Origin: Zygnema cylindricum
Lineage: Eukaryota; Streptophyta; Zygnematophyceae; Zygnematales; Zygnemataceae
NCBI GenBank assembly: GCA_037447655.1
Contig: JBBHKE010003115.1
Coordinates: 124,001-188,000, forward strand
Length of the DNA: 64,000 nucleotides
Direction of reading: 5' to 3'
Made by a program: the position numbers and the translations under genes. The notes under the pieces are model-generated. The model made no database searches. It worked only from the letters and a program-made list of their open reading frames with translations, and was not told the DNA's origin. Of this stretch, positions 1 to 11,690 are shown piece by piece (position 1 is the first letter of the stretch; every line of letters begins with the position of its first letter).

Positions 1-2160
1 GTGAGGAATAGGAAAGGTTTCCTCCGGGAAGTCTTCTTCGGTCCCCTCTAGGTATGACCTAGATGAAACCGAGGACAGCGATGACGTAGATGTGAGACCA
101 GACCGCACTGACGGCGATCTGCGATCCGCAATTGGATCGGATGTGGTCCACGATTCGGGAAAATCCGAAGGATTTAACTGCGGAGGACGATAGAGTGTAC
201 CTCCTCGGGTGGACCCGGATAAATATTGAAGGTTATCCCAATCTGTGGGCATAAACAAAGGGGAAAACCCTGACTACAATAATGAAATGTTTCGCACGAC
301 CTAACCGAGATGCAACACGTGTCAGACCAATCCACTCACCCAGTCAACACACTCAGTCACTATCAAGATAGCAAATTAAGTTGCACCAAAAGAAAGAGAG
401 ATAAGAAATATTGAGAAAAGTTCAAAAATAAAACACAAAGTACGGTAAAATTGGGCAAAAAGGTTTCCCAAACCCTAATTCCACGTTGTAAAAATCAAAA
501 ATTTGCGACCAATGAATGGTAATATGCTGTCATAGGGTTGAGAATTTCAAAAAATAAAACCTTAATACGCCCAAACCCTAAATCTGCGGCCCAAACCCTA
601 AATCTGCGGCCAAACCCTAATTTCGCAGATTAACCCTAAAAATCTGACACAAAATCAGACCTAAATCTGCAGACCAGAAATAGAGTGGAAGCAAGATAGA
701 AGACAAGAATTGAAAGCAAGAAAGAAGAAAACAAAAAACCAAAACAAAATGTTTTTATTTTTTTATAAAATAAAATTTATAAATTAAATTATTTTTATAA
801 TATATTTTCCCAATGCAAAACTGAAAGCGAAAGCAAAAATAGAGAGAAAGTAGAATGAAACTTGTAGAAAGGGAAAACAAGGAGAAAAAACCAAATCAAA
901 AAATAGGTGGAAGAAAATATAGAAATGAAAAGTGGTGGATTTTATATTGAAAATAATGTAATTTTTATATTTTGTTTTTCTTTAGATTTATTTTATCACA
1001 CAAAACTGAGAAGTAAAACTGAAAATAAAAGGTAAATAGGCAGGAAAATAGAAAGACAAAAACAAGAATAAAAACTGAATATGAAAAGTAATATTTTTTT
1101 TTATGAAATAAAATTTATATATTTAATAATTTATTTTAAAAAAATATTATATTTTAGAAAATGTGATTTTAAAAAGTGTAGCTTTTGGACAAGAATGCTA
1201 AGCCAGGAGATAGCCACTAGGCTCTCTGGTCTTTATCACATTCTCTACAAGAGTTATCCCGTTACGACAGCAAAGTAAGAAATATTCCAATCGGAATAAG
1301 GGAAAATCCAATTCCGATCAAAAATACACTCCTTCCAAGCCAACCGAATTACAAACAAGACACAAACACACAACCAAACCGTCAAGCTGCCTGAGGAAGG
1401 CACAGCAAGGTACGGATGTGCTCCCCCACGATCTCCAATTCCACACTTCCACCAAAAGACTAAGCTTGGAGGGAAACCTTCCGGACGTGGCCTTAGGCCG
1501 TGTGGATCAAAAACATGGGCAGAAATAAAAGGGGAAATATTCTTAACCTATCTAGCCTCTACAGCTAGCAAGCAAGGAAAAGAAAGACACGTGGGCAATC
1601 GGTGAGAGAGAGAGCAAGAGAAAAGCTCCGCTGCGAAGAGAAAATTCTTGTCCAAAAGCTAAATTCTCTAAGTCTGAGAATTAGGCTAAGTAAGAGCTAC
1701 ACTAGGCCTAAGCAAAATTAGCCTACGTCTAGTCTACTTTACATGCATGAAACTACTAAAGATGTTGGCCAATAGGCGGCCAACATCGTCTGCCGTACGC
1801 CTGACAAAATCCACCATCCAAGGGTAAAAACCCTCCCTAACTACATGTGCGCGAACCTACATGGGTTCGCGACTTAAATAAATAAAAGGTATCGAAGCGC
1901 CGCTGATACCACCGGGAATCGCGATTCGTCGCCAAACGATACCGCACGTCGATACTCACAAAATTGCGTGCATACGCACGAAACAAAATATGTCGCACGA
2001 ATTGAAACGTATCGTCTGAAATATTCCCGGAAATCTCGCCGCGTCGATACTTCCAAAATCGTGTACCTTGAAAATAAACAAAACAAAACGTGCGCACAAA
2101 ATTAGTATGCATTTAATCGTACGTGAACACAAATCGCGTTCACATCATAAACACATGAAC
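1..2160. other. AT-rich non-coding stretch with telobox-like motifs
   Basis: No credible coding region is seen. Between about 465 and 660 the motif AAACCCTAA or a close form recurs, including two back-to-back units of CCCAAACCCTAAATCTGCGG. From about 700 to 1160 the DNA is very A/T-rich. From 1840 to 2110 it becomes richer in CGCACG/CGATAC words that also occur at 6540-6610 in the opposite orientation, so this part is probably old repeat sequence. Short open frames here have no recognisable domains and were not called. Confidence 0.6.
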
Positions 2161-2164
2161 CAAC

Positions 2165-2495
2165 GAAAACTCGCACGTGGGAACGCAAATTATGCACGCG
2201 TGCCAAAATCGTGCGTGCAGGCATGAAACCTCGCGCGCGTGCTTTAAACTGCGCGTGCATACAAATACTGCGCGTGCGTGAAAAATACTGCGCGTGCGAG
2301 CAGAATACCGCACGTGCGTAAGAAAAACTGCGCGTGCATGGGAAATACCGCGCATGCGTGGGAAATACCGCGCGTGCGTAAGAAAAACTGCGCGTGCGTG
2401 GGAAATACTGCGCGTACGGGCATTATATCGTGCGCAAGCGCCGAATATCGCGCGTGCCTGCATGATATCGTGCGCGCAAGCAATCGACACGCTGC
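2165..2495. repeat. CGTGCG-rich minisatellite of about 20 bp period
   Basis: About fifteen imperfect copies of a unit close to AAATACTGCGCGTGCGTG lie head to tail. The unit alternates an A-rich half and a GCGTGCG half of alternating purine/pyrimidine, which can favour Z-DNA. The array ends within about 10 bp of the truncated copia A integrase region, so it marks the breakpoint of that element. Open frames through the array are repeat artefacts. Confidence 0.8.
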
Positions 2496-2504
2496 GGCAT
2501 GACA

Positions 2505-5020
2505 GGTCTGATTTGTACCTGCAAGAATGTCATCTTTACTAAAACCTGGATAGTTAGGAAGCTCAAAGTCATTGGTATTTTCTGACTCAAATCTGATTTT
2601 TACTGACTTTGTATATTTGAAGGGATCCACACACTTTCCTTCATCTATAACTACTAGATGCTTTACGAAGATTATATCTTCTCTTTTTAGATCATAAACT
2701 CTATATCCTTTAACATCCTCATCATATCCTAATAAGTATCCCGGTTTTCCTTTAGGATCTAGCTTCGAATTCGACCGATCTGTATCTAGACTGAGTACTT
2801 AACTGCCGAAAACCTTTAAGTGAGATAAGTGTGGTTTCCAGCCTGTCTATCTCTCATAAGGTGTTTGATCTTCTATAGCTGAAGTAAGAACTCTATTTTT
2901 GAGGTAATTAGCACAGTTCATTGCTTCTGCCGAAAACCTTTTTCCTATATTCTTATCCGACAACATACTTCTAGCACTATCACTTAGTGTTCTATTTAAC
3001 CTTTCAGCTACCCCATTCTGTTCCGGGTTTTCTAGAACTGTTTTTGATGTTGGACCCCATCTTCTCTCAGAAAATCTTCAAACTGGTTAGAAGTATACTC
3101 TCCACCATTGTCACTCCTTATTCTCTTGATTGGAGTTTCATGAAGTTTTTCACTCCATGCTTTATATTGTCTAAAACAATCCTGAGCTTCGGACTTGTTT
3201 TTCAAAAAATACACTCAGGAATACCGAGACCAATCATCAGTGATAGTCATCATAAATCTTTCTCCCCCCCGGTAAGGGCACTTTAGCCGGTCCCCAAATA
3301 TCTGTGTGTACTAGATCTAAAAGTTTTTCTCCCTTATAGGTGGCTGTTTTAGGAAAGGGTAATCTGTGTGTTTTACCTTCAGCACATCCACTACAATCAC
3401 TTATATTATCATTCTCACTAAATTTAATCCCTTCCACCACTCCCATCTTTTTCATCTCTCTTAACTTGTCTAGATTCACATGCCCAAGCCTCTTTTGCCT
3501 CATCATAATATCATGTACACCAACATAATAAAGTTTCTTCTTTTTATTACTTAAAACCAGCCTAAATATCCCATGGCTACCTTTCTTAGTAATGAAATAG
3601 ACATCCTCCTCAAAACTAGCAGTAAAGACTCGTTCCCTAGTGCTAGTAAAAAAACCCTTATCATCTAATACGGATGTAGAGATGAGGTTTTTGTTCAGCT
3701 CCGGAATAAACAATACATTGGAGAATGTTACTATGGATGTCTTTCCTTCTACTAACACTTTCAAATCTACCGATCCTACAAGAGTAGTGGTGACTATCCT
3801 CCCATCCCCGTACTCTATCTCAACGGTGGGAATCTTTCTTATCTTAGTGAACAGGTGCCTATCCTTACACACGTGCATGGAGGCACCTAAATCTACAATC
3901 CAGCCTGCTTCACCTTTCAATCCACCGTAAGCACATTTCTGCCTTCGTGGAATTTCGACCTCGTTTTTCGCCTTGTACTCCTCATCTAAAAGGGGCTCAT
4001 TGTTCTCGTCCTCGGATTCCGCCTCATGTACCTGTGTCACAAGGGCCTTTTTCTTTCCTCTCGGGGTACCACCAGTTTGCCCCTCTTTTAATCGAAGCTC
4101 GATTAGCTAAGTGCACTCTGCCATATAGTGCCTAGGTTTCTTACAAAAATGACATAAACCTTTGGGAGCCCTCAGTCCGAACTCGTCGGTCTGATTTTTT
4201 TGCTCCCTCTCCCCATAGTTTTTGACCGGTTTCCGGAATCCTTGTTCCTCAAATCGGTCGCAGTTGCCAGGGCTTGGCCACTCTTTCATCCCCTTCGGAT
4301 CTTAATCGTATTCTCCCGAACGAGAATCATCCCTACCACTGAGTTCCATATCCACCTTGAGTCCGGCAAGCCGTGCACACGGTTGACTATGTTCTCAAAC
4401 TCATCGGGTAACTTCATCAGTAAACTGTTAACCTTTTCTTTTTCACTAAAATCTTTTTCCGCACTCTCTAGCTCCATGAAGAGTGTAGCAAGCTCATTGC
4501 AAAAATCCAACATCTTCCCCCTTTTGTATACATACTCTTTAACTTTCTGATCAGCCAACTGTTGTTGATGAATCGTACCACTTCGGTACATCTTTATGAG
4601 AGCCATCCAAAGATCGGATGCCCTTTCTACTTGCAAATGAGGACATTCAAGTCCTTGAGTGAGATGGCGTAGGATGAAGTGCTTTGCTACCATATTGTTG
4701 AAGTCCCAGGTTTCAGTATCATTCTCCTCGTTCCTCGGCATAGGTGACATGAATGCCGAACCAGTTGCTATTGGTGTGGTCGCCTCGTTCTCCTTTCCTT
4801 TGTCCACCACCTCTCCTTCTTTTGTTTCCTCCGTTGAAGGTGGATCGTCTTTTTTGGTGAATTTGCTTCCTCCAAACCCTGGAGGAATTCCAAGACTTAA
4901 TGGACGCCCCAACCATCCATTGAATATCCCCCAAAACCTTTTTTCGCATAGAGCTCCTATCATCATACTTTCCCAGTATATGAAGCCACTTCCATAAAGA
5001 TTGGTACCCTAAAGAATGGG
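2505..5020 (-). pseudogene. copia A gag-pol remnant (gag, CCHC knuckle, protease, integrase)
   Basis: On the minus strand, the gag core is at 4966-4286. A CCHC zinc knuckle (CHFCKKPRHYMAEC) lies near 4150. The protease at about 3900 carries DLGAS where the family has DSGAS. The GAG-pre-integrase HHCC zinc site is near 3400-3480, and the integrase core with HTDIWGP and SDNGGEY follows to about 3040. The integrase C-terminus and linker (GYLLGYDEDV motif near 2750) run to about 2510, where the copy stops. The parts lie in several frames and the active-site Ser/Asp motif is altered, so no functional polyprotein can be made. Upstream, gag continues in frame (after one lost base) into the primer-site region at 5012-5029. 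Confidence 0.85.
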
Positions 5021-5029
5021 CCTATAACG

Positions 5030-6072
5030 TGAAACTCTGAGACCTCCATAAGTCCTCAAAGTGGACAGCTACCAAGAAGCCTCTAGAATAACCCTGACCC
5101 CTTTGTGTTTCAGCAAAAAAAACTGCCACCCTGGCAGAAAAAAACTCTCACCAACTTCACCCGTGTGAAGGCAAGACTCCCCTGAGTCGATAGCAAAAAG
5201 AATCTCTGAATTTGCTCCTCGAGGAGTAAGTTTTGGAGGGTCAAAATTGACCTTTTATACAGAAGCTCTCTGGGAGAGAGGGTCCTATCTTCTAATTTTT
5301 CTAAGTCCTATCTCTCTCACAAACTCTATCTAGTGATGTACAGAGCCAATCAAATTTCAGTTCTGTACACAAAAGTACAGCTTCCGGTGTACTTTTTGTA
5401 CGGACACTGTACGACATGTCCTAAATGTCGACACGTGGTATGTCCGGATTCGCTCCCTTAATCCTCAAAGATGCCGCGATCTAATGTCATTCCGCCACGT
5501 GTCATCCAATGTAGCGATGACCACAAACCGCCGAAATCCTCTCCACGATCTTGGCGTTAATTCCGCCGTCCGATTAAAATCAACTTTATTCGTAGCCGTA
5601 ATAAATACATGCGCGGTATTCATTTCACTAAAGAAATAAATGCGCTGTATTGGTTTCTTATCCATACCGGAATGTGTACTTTTACATTTACTGGATATAT
5701 GTCTCTCGTAAACAGTTACAGTTAAATGAACTATCCTACGTATAAATGTTTAAAAAATTATCAAACCCTATAGTAAGTAACACTACTTCTAGACTTAATG
5801 GCTAAGGCTAACGGCTACCGGCTGTATGCCGGCAGGTAGGTACCGCGATCAAATCCTGTGGCTAGCGCATATCTTTTAGTAAATAAAACCCCTAACTAAA
5901 ATATATTTTCCCGTAAACCTCTGGATAGCCTAGGTAGCCATGGCTCTAGCTCCCTATTTAATTTCTCAGTGACTGCGACAAGTTTGAGAGTTCGAGAGAG
6001 AAGTTAGAGATAAACTGCCTCAGCTTTATATCCAGACCTAGAAAATACTTTAAAAAACCATTAATTTCTACA
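5030..6072 (-). repeat. 5' LTR of copia A (1043 bp)
   Basis: On the plus strand it begins TGAAACTCTGAGACC and ends AATTTCTACA, giving the TG...CA ends of an LTR. The same LTR occurs at 14042-15086 and, in reverse, at 31699-32753. It contains the GTAC cluster and the conserved stem-loop described in the findings. The degenerate primer site (ATGGGCCTATAAC) lies directly to its left. Confidence 0.88.
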
Positions 6073-6714
6073 CGCGTAATTGTCAACCGTACAAAAAAAT
6101 AGAATAATAGTCACGGGCGACTAGGTGCTTAGCCCTTTAGTTTTCAAGGGCTTTTCGTTTTAGTACAATACTTGCGATTCGTTACATTTTGTTGTTTTCA
6201 TAAAATATATGAATAACATGTTAACTTATGTTGCGTGTTTCGATTTAGTCCGTCGTTTGATGTTTTCGTGTCCCCATCGACGGCGCGGTATGCGGTTTCC
6301 AAATAATACGTTAATTTTTGTTTGTGCCATCACTTTCGTCGTTGTTGTCGCAGTCGCCTGTTCTTACACAAGTCAATCAACGCTCGCGACACGTGCGTGT
6401 ACTATGTCTTGTTTCACATGGTCGTTTATCATACCGGATTATCATGCCGGTTTTAAAAAACGATCACCCTTAACATTTCCCTAGCTGGTCTTGTGTATTG
6501 TATGCTCTTTCCTTAAAACGGGGAATGTTCTGTTGTTTTTGAAGATTAAGTTTCGTGCGTATGTGAAATTTGATGCGCACGCGACGTTTCGTGCGTATAT
6601 ATTTTACATGATGTACTGTGGAGTTTTGAACAGTTTGCGGTTCGGGGGAATTAAATGTACGAGTAAAATTAATGGACTCATTTACTCACTCAACCCAATA
6701 ACATCTCTACAAAA
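6073..6714. other. Non-coding segment left of copia C, probably LTR remnant
   Basis: No gene is supported. The last part reads ACCCAATAACA followed by TCTCTACAAAACTATAACTTAG, which resembles the LTR end plus polypurine region of copia B at about 22370-22424, so part of a 3' LTR of copia C may lie here. Its left end cannot be placed, and it does not resemble the 5' LTR of C to the right. CGCACG-type words here match 1960-2110 in reverse. Confidence 0.4.
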
Positions 6715-9700
6715 CTATAACTTAGGAGCACGAAGGGCTTTGGTTAACATGTCTGCCACCATCTTTTCATCTGGTAAATAACACAATTTAATGACTTTTG
6801 CAAGCACATTTTCTCTGACAAAATGAAGCCTAACATCCATGTGTTTCCTCTTAAAGTGATGGCTAGGGTTAGGGGCAATTGCAATGGCTGCCTGGTTGTC
6901 ACACCAGATAGCTTGAGGTCCTATATGCATATATCCAAGTTCCTGTAAAATAAACTTGACCTATAGAAGCTCTTTGAGGGCGGATGCTGCTGCCATATAT
7001 TCTGACTCCATTGTGGATTGAGCTGTAACTTTTTGTAATTTGCTGCTCCAGCAGCAAGTTCCATCTCCAATTTTCAGAACAAAGCCGGTTGTAGATTTTC
7101 GGCTTGGCATGTCTCCATAGCTAGCGTCGCTCCTCGTCTGTATTTTCACCTCTCCTCCTCCGAGTACTAGCTTTAGATTTCGAGTTCCTGCAAGATATCT
7201 CAAAACCCTTTTTGCAGCTTCCCAGTCTGCCCTTTAAGAATTTTGCAGACTTCTACTCAGGTCTCCCAAAGTTGTTGCAATATCAGGTCTTGTGCAATTC
7301 ATAAAATAGATCAGACTTCCAACTACCTGTCTGTATGGCTTAGAGGCCATGAACTCTTCCTCCCCTGACTCTAGACTCTCACTAACCATTACACCTGAAT
7401 CTGTGTCATTCCCTTCCAATTTTTGTCTAAATTCCATGGGGGTTACAAACCCTTTTACATCTTTCATTTCAAATTTTTCCAGCATATTACCTATTGCTTC
7501 TTTCTGAGTTAACATGATCAGCTTTTTTTTTCTATCCCTCTCTACCTGTGTACCTAAGATATATTTTGCCTCACCGAGGTCTTTCATTTCAAACCTAGAC
7601 CTTAAAGCTGCTTTAATACGATTTATTTCATTCATTGATTTACTTAATAATAAAAGGTCATCCACATATAGGACAATGTATAGTATCCCATCCTCCCCTT
7701 GTAAAACATACACAGAGTGATCTGAGCTAATCCTCTTGAAGCCCAGCCCTGTCAAAAATTCATCCAACTTCAGATTCCATTGCCTAAGGGCTTGTTTCAG
7801 CCTATACAAGGATTTCTTTAATTTACATACTTGCTCTTCCTTTCTTTTTTCTATATACATGTCAGGCTGCTTAATATAAATAGTTTCTTCTTATTCTCCA
7901 TGCAAAAAGGCAGTTTTAACATCCATTTGATGAATTTCCATAACATCTATAGCAGCCTGACTTAGCAGAATTCTGACAGTAGGAAATCTGACAACCAGAG
8001 AGAAGGTTTCTTCAAAGTCAATACCTTCTTTCTGATCGTTATCTTTGGCCACGAGTCTGGCCTTATACCTTTCAATGGTGTTGTCCGGGTTTAGCTTCAC
8101 CTTGAACACCCATTTGTTGCCGATAGCTTTTCTGCCCGGAGGAAGATCCACTAGCTCCCATGTCTATGCCTCCATAATAGATTTCATTTCATCGTTCGCC
8201 GCCCAAATCCAGTGATTTCTCTCAGGTGATAAAAGGCCTCTTGAATAGTTAGAGGTTCCTCTATAGTTGTAGAAAAAGCAAAGTGAGAACTTGCTTGCAG
8301 ACGGGTGCTAGATCTCCTTCCCTCCGGAAATTCTGAGGCTGGAATCATGGGCAACGTTCGATTTGGCCGTCGGGTTTCCTCCGAGATCTGTGCCGGATCT
8401 GATATAACAGTCGGTTCCACTTGATCTAGATCTTGTAGTGAAACACCTCCGGAAGGCACTGGTGGAACCACGGGAAGATGGGTTCCACTTGCCGGTGGAA
8501 AGTACACTCTTTGTGTATGGTGGAAGATGATATATTCCTGTTTCTCTTTTGCATTATCATCATACCCCATAAAGATTCCCGGTAAACCCATTGCATCCAT
8601 CTTCCATCTCTCCTTAGATGTATCTAAAATAAAACATTTGCTTCCAAAGATTTTAAAGTGACTAACATCAGGTTTCTCTCCTGTCCAAAGCTCATATGGT
8701 GTAGTGCTAACAGATCTTGAAGCAATTCTGTTTTTAATGTAAACAACACAGTTAAGTGCCCCAGCCCCGAATTTCAAATCTAGCCCTTTATCTGCAAGCA
8801 TGGACTGATCACTTTCTTTCACTGTCCTATTTAATCTTTCTGAAACACCATTCTGTTTCGGTGTATAAGGAAGTGTAAGATTGTGGCTGATACCTTCCTG
8901 AAGAAGAAACTGTTCAAATTCTTTTGATGTATATTCTCTGCCGTTGTCTGATCTTAGCGCCAGGATCGGAACCCCATGAAGCTTCTCCGCCCACGCGTTG
9001 TAGTGCTAGAAGTGTGTAAACACTTCACTTTTATGCTGCATGAAGTAAACTTTTGTGTATCTCGAGTAGTCATCTGTGGAAGTAACCATATAGTGGACGC
9101 CTCCAGCTGACGCCACTTGTGAAGGTCCGAGAACTTACGAATGTATTAGCTAGAAAACCTTGGTAGATCTGTGATCTGTTTCTTATGGAAATGGCAATCT
9201 GTGGATCTTGCCAAGTAAACAACCATCACATGATTTTATAGGATGAGAAGTAAGAGAAACTCCTTCAACTTTTCCCGAAGCCACCATTTTCTTAAGGCTA
9301 TCATAATTCATATGTCGTAATCTTTTATGCCACAACTCATTATCAGATTGGACACTGGAGTAGAGAACATCATTTTCTTTATATTCAGCCATGTCCATCC
9401 GATACATTTTGCTAGCATCTCTAGTTCCTATGACAGCTACTTTCCCTTTCTTGCTAACAACCTGTCTACCTCTTTTCAGAGTGACCTCAAAGCCTTTGCT
9501 CTCCACTAGAGATGTAGAAAAAAGATTCTTTTTAAAGTCTAGAACATATAAAACATTGTGAAGAATTCTCTCTACCGACTTACCCCCTACATCTACCATC
9601 AAAGATATATCACCCTGAGCTGATGTATGAACACTCATTCCACAAGCATAGTATACATTCTTTGGAGACATGTGTTGCAGATTTGTAAAAACAGCTTTGT

Positions 9701-10170
9701 TCTAGCACATGTGGGCCGATGCTCCCGTGTCAAAGATCCATCCCGTATCCTTTAGACCCTCCATGGCTGCTGCCATAGGAAATAGCTCCGCCTCCTCTTC
9801 CTTATTGAAGCTCAGAGACTCATCTGCATCAGTTGTAGAAGTTGAAAAAATGGCATTTCCACGGGTTGGATTTCCTGAAAACCCACGGTGATAAGGACTT
9901 TGCTGCCAACCGGGTCTGTATAAACCCGTCTCATTTGCTTTTTTCAGCTTGGGACAGTACCTGTACCCATGTCCCTTATCATAAAAATAAAAGCAAGTGG
10001 TAGAAGGTGGCCTATTTTGCCTCTGATTAAACTGATTAAACTGATTAAACTGATTCTGATTTTGATTAAACTGATTTCTGTTCTAATTAAACTGATTTCT
10101 CTTCTCAAAATCTGTAGCAAAAGCCTCTTCCTTTCCCTCTCCTTCAAGGAGTTTAGTATTAGTTTCTTCT
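6715..10170 (-). pseudogene. copia C pol remnant (protease to RNase H)
   Basis: A nearly complete but broken Ty1/copia polyprotein on the minus strand. In order from the right: a basic, glutamine/asparagine-rich linker and degenerate CCHC knuckle near 9960 (second Cys changed to Phe); protease with FDTGASAHMC near 9720; GAG-pre-integrase zinc site at about 9330-9190; integrase at 9130-8600; linker to 8184; reverse transcriptase at 8151-7234 with the YVDD active site near 7670; and RNase H at 7203-6715, ending TKALRAPKL. At least five frame breaks or stops separate the pieces. The protein layout is the standard copia order GAG-PR-INT-RT-RH. Confidence 0.88.
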
Positions 10171-10215
10171 TCCAATATGAGATTGTATGCTAACTGAAAT
10201 GACCAGCTAGCTTTA

Positions 10216-10743
10216 TCATGACTCTTTAAATGTCATGCTACTAGGAAGACCCCTTATGAGCAAAGCAGCTTGCTGAAACTCAGGAAAGGATCCACCAGGT
10301 GAAGAGTGTGCATTAATAAGTGTACGAAAATTATCACAATACTCAACCATAGATTCCCCCGAGGATTTGTATCCCCAGATCTTTTCAGCCACCAAGAGCT
10401 CTTCCTGAACATTTGCTTTCTCAAAAGCAGATTTTAGTGAAGTCCAGATCTCGCTCGCCTTTTTCATTTTCAGCCGAGACATGACCAGATTTTCTAAAAT
10501 GCAAAGAATGAGATTGTTCCTTGCCATTGAATTCTTTTTCGCCCAACTCTGATCTGTCTTATCAAGGGAGCCATCCAAAACCCCCAGTAAGTCAGAAGTT
10601 TCAAATGAAGATTCAAGCATTGCTCCCCAGTATGGATACTTTTGGCCATTGAAGATAGAAACTCTTGACGAAAGGCCCATAACCTGTTGTTTTACAACCA
10701 CCATTGCAAGTGGAGGACCAGCTGTTGTGGTGGAAGTAAACAT
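10216..10743 (-). CDS. copia C gag (start in LTR)
   Basis: A 175-residue open frame with the copia gag fold region (UBN2-like), including IFNGQKYPYWG near residue 35 and a typical helical core. The frame starts with ATG at 10743. That ATG lies inside the LTR, because the LTR/primer-site boundary (GGCCCATAACC | TGTTGTTTTAC) is at 10684/10685. The reading frame therefore crosses the primer-binding site, which encodes Val-Met-Gly. A downstream break separates it from the knuckle region. The element is otherwise decayed, so expression is doubtful. Confidence 0.7.
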   Translation of the reverse strand: MFTSTTTAGPPLAMVVVKQQVMGLSSRVSIFNGQKYPYWGAMLESSFETSDLLGVLDGSLDKTDQSWAKKNSMARNNLILCILENLVMSRLKMKKASEIWTSLKSAFEKANVQEELLVAEKIWGYKSSGESMVEYCDNFRTLINAHSSPGGSFPEFQQAALLIRGLPSSMTFKES

Positions 10744-11690
10744 AAAACCAACAGAAGCTATCTAGTACCTTCTCCAACAACCAACTTTCAGTTGACACAG
10801 AATGTGACTCAATTGGCCACTTTCCACCAAATTCCGCACAGTGTTACACCATACAATAAACTGACAACTCACAAAGTTTGAGATCAATTGACCCAGTCAA
10901 CCATAAGAAATAGTCTCTGCAAGTTTCTTATAAACTGCCTTTAGAAAAACTATATTCCCAAGAGTGGATACATAATTTTGACTAAGTCCTAAACTATATA
11001 CTCACAGTGAGTATCTACTGATCCATGCTAAATATGTTCTCAATGCTATGGTACTGTTCTATGTTTTAACAAACTAACTAAACTGTACTTTACTGTTGCG
11101 TAAGTACTTTCCTAAACCGTATTTGCTACCTGCAACAAATCTACTAATGTAACACTATTTTCTAATGCGCGTAACAACAAATATTTGTTTCCCAAATATT
11201 TACAGATATCGTTCGTACAGTAAATGTTGCCAGTGCTAGTCAGCACTATTCACAACAATCCAAATGTCTGTCGGTCAAATGGTACGAAACATCCTGAGTT
11301 TGTACGGCGCACTTAGTCATTGTGGTCCCCACTTGAATCGCGTCCGTCGACTCGGTTTGCATCAACGGTCCTCTTACGCTCTTCTCCCGGATGTTCGGCT
11401 TAGTGTGTGTCCGTCAGATTCAAAGAAACCGCCCGTATGATTAATGACACGTGGCAGTGGGTGTTGGTTTCACTCCGGAATACCTGCACTGTCTTAAAAT
11501 GTCAACACGTGTCTCTGCAGTCGTACAATACACTCTTCTACCTGCTACTGTCACACTATTAGAGGTCAGTAGTAAATCTGACTTAGATGAAAATATTCGA
11601 AGTCCTAAATCTTCCCTCATAGCCTTATCTAGTGAACTAAAGATTTCCAAATTCAACTGGAATAAACCTGCCGTAGCGATTTTTTTCGCC
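10685..11690 (-). repeat. 5' LTR of copia C (right boundary approximate)
   Basis: The left boundary is placed at TGTTGTTTTAC, directly beside the tRNA-derived primer site GGCCCATAACC. Parts of 10840-11430 align by eye with 23440-24130, the 5' LTR of copia B. The right edge is set only by the start of sequence shared with the pogo-like transposon end (about 11690), so it may be off by tens of bases. Confidence 0.6.

Larger units (their letters stand above)
2505..6072 (-). mobile_element. Ty1/copia element A, 3'-truncated (5' LTR, gag, protease, integrase)
   Basis: A minus-strand copia retrotransposon. The 5' LTR is at the right (5030-6072), followed leftwards by the primer-site region, gag, zinc knuckle, protease and integrase. 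Reverse transcriptase, RNase H and the 3' LTR are missing. The left break at about 2505 abuts the CGTGCG minisatellite. It is closely related to element E (35808-39613), which shows the missing parts. Several frame breaks and stops make it non-autonomous. The 5 bp right of the LTR are CGCGT; no matching left flank survives. Confidence 0.9.

Noticed and set aside
2140-2630. Arg/Ala/His-rich open frames at the minisatellite
   Set aside because: The frames follow the roughly 20-bp repeat and then enter copia integrase; no independent gene.
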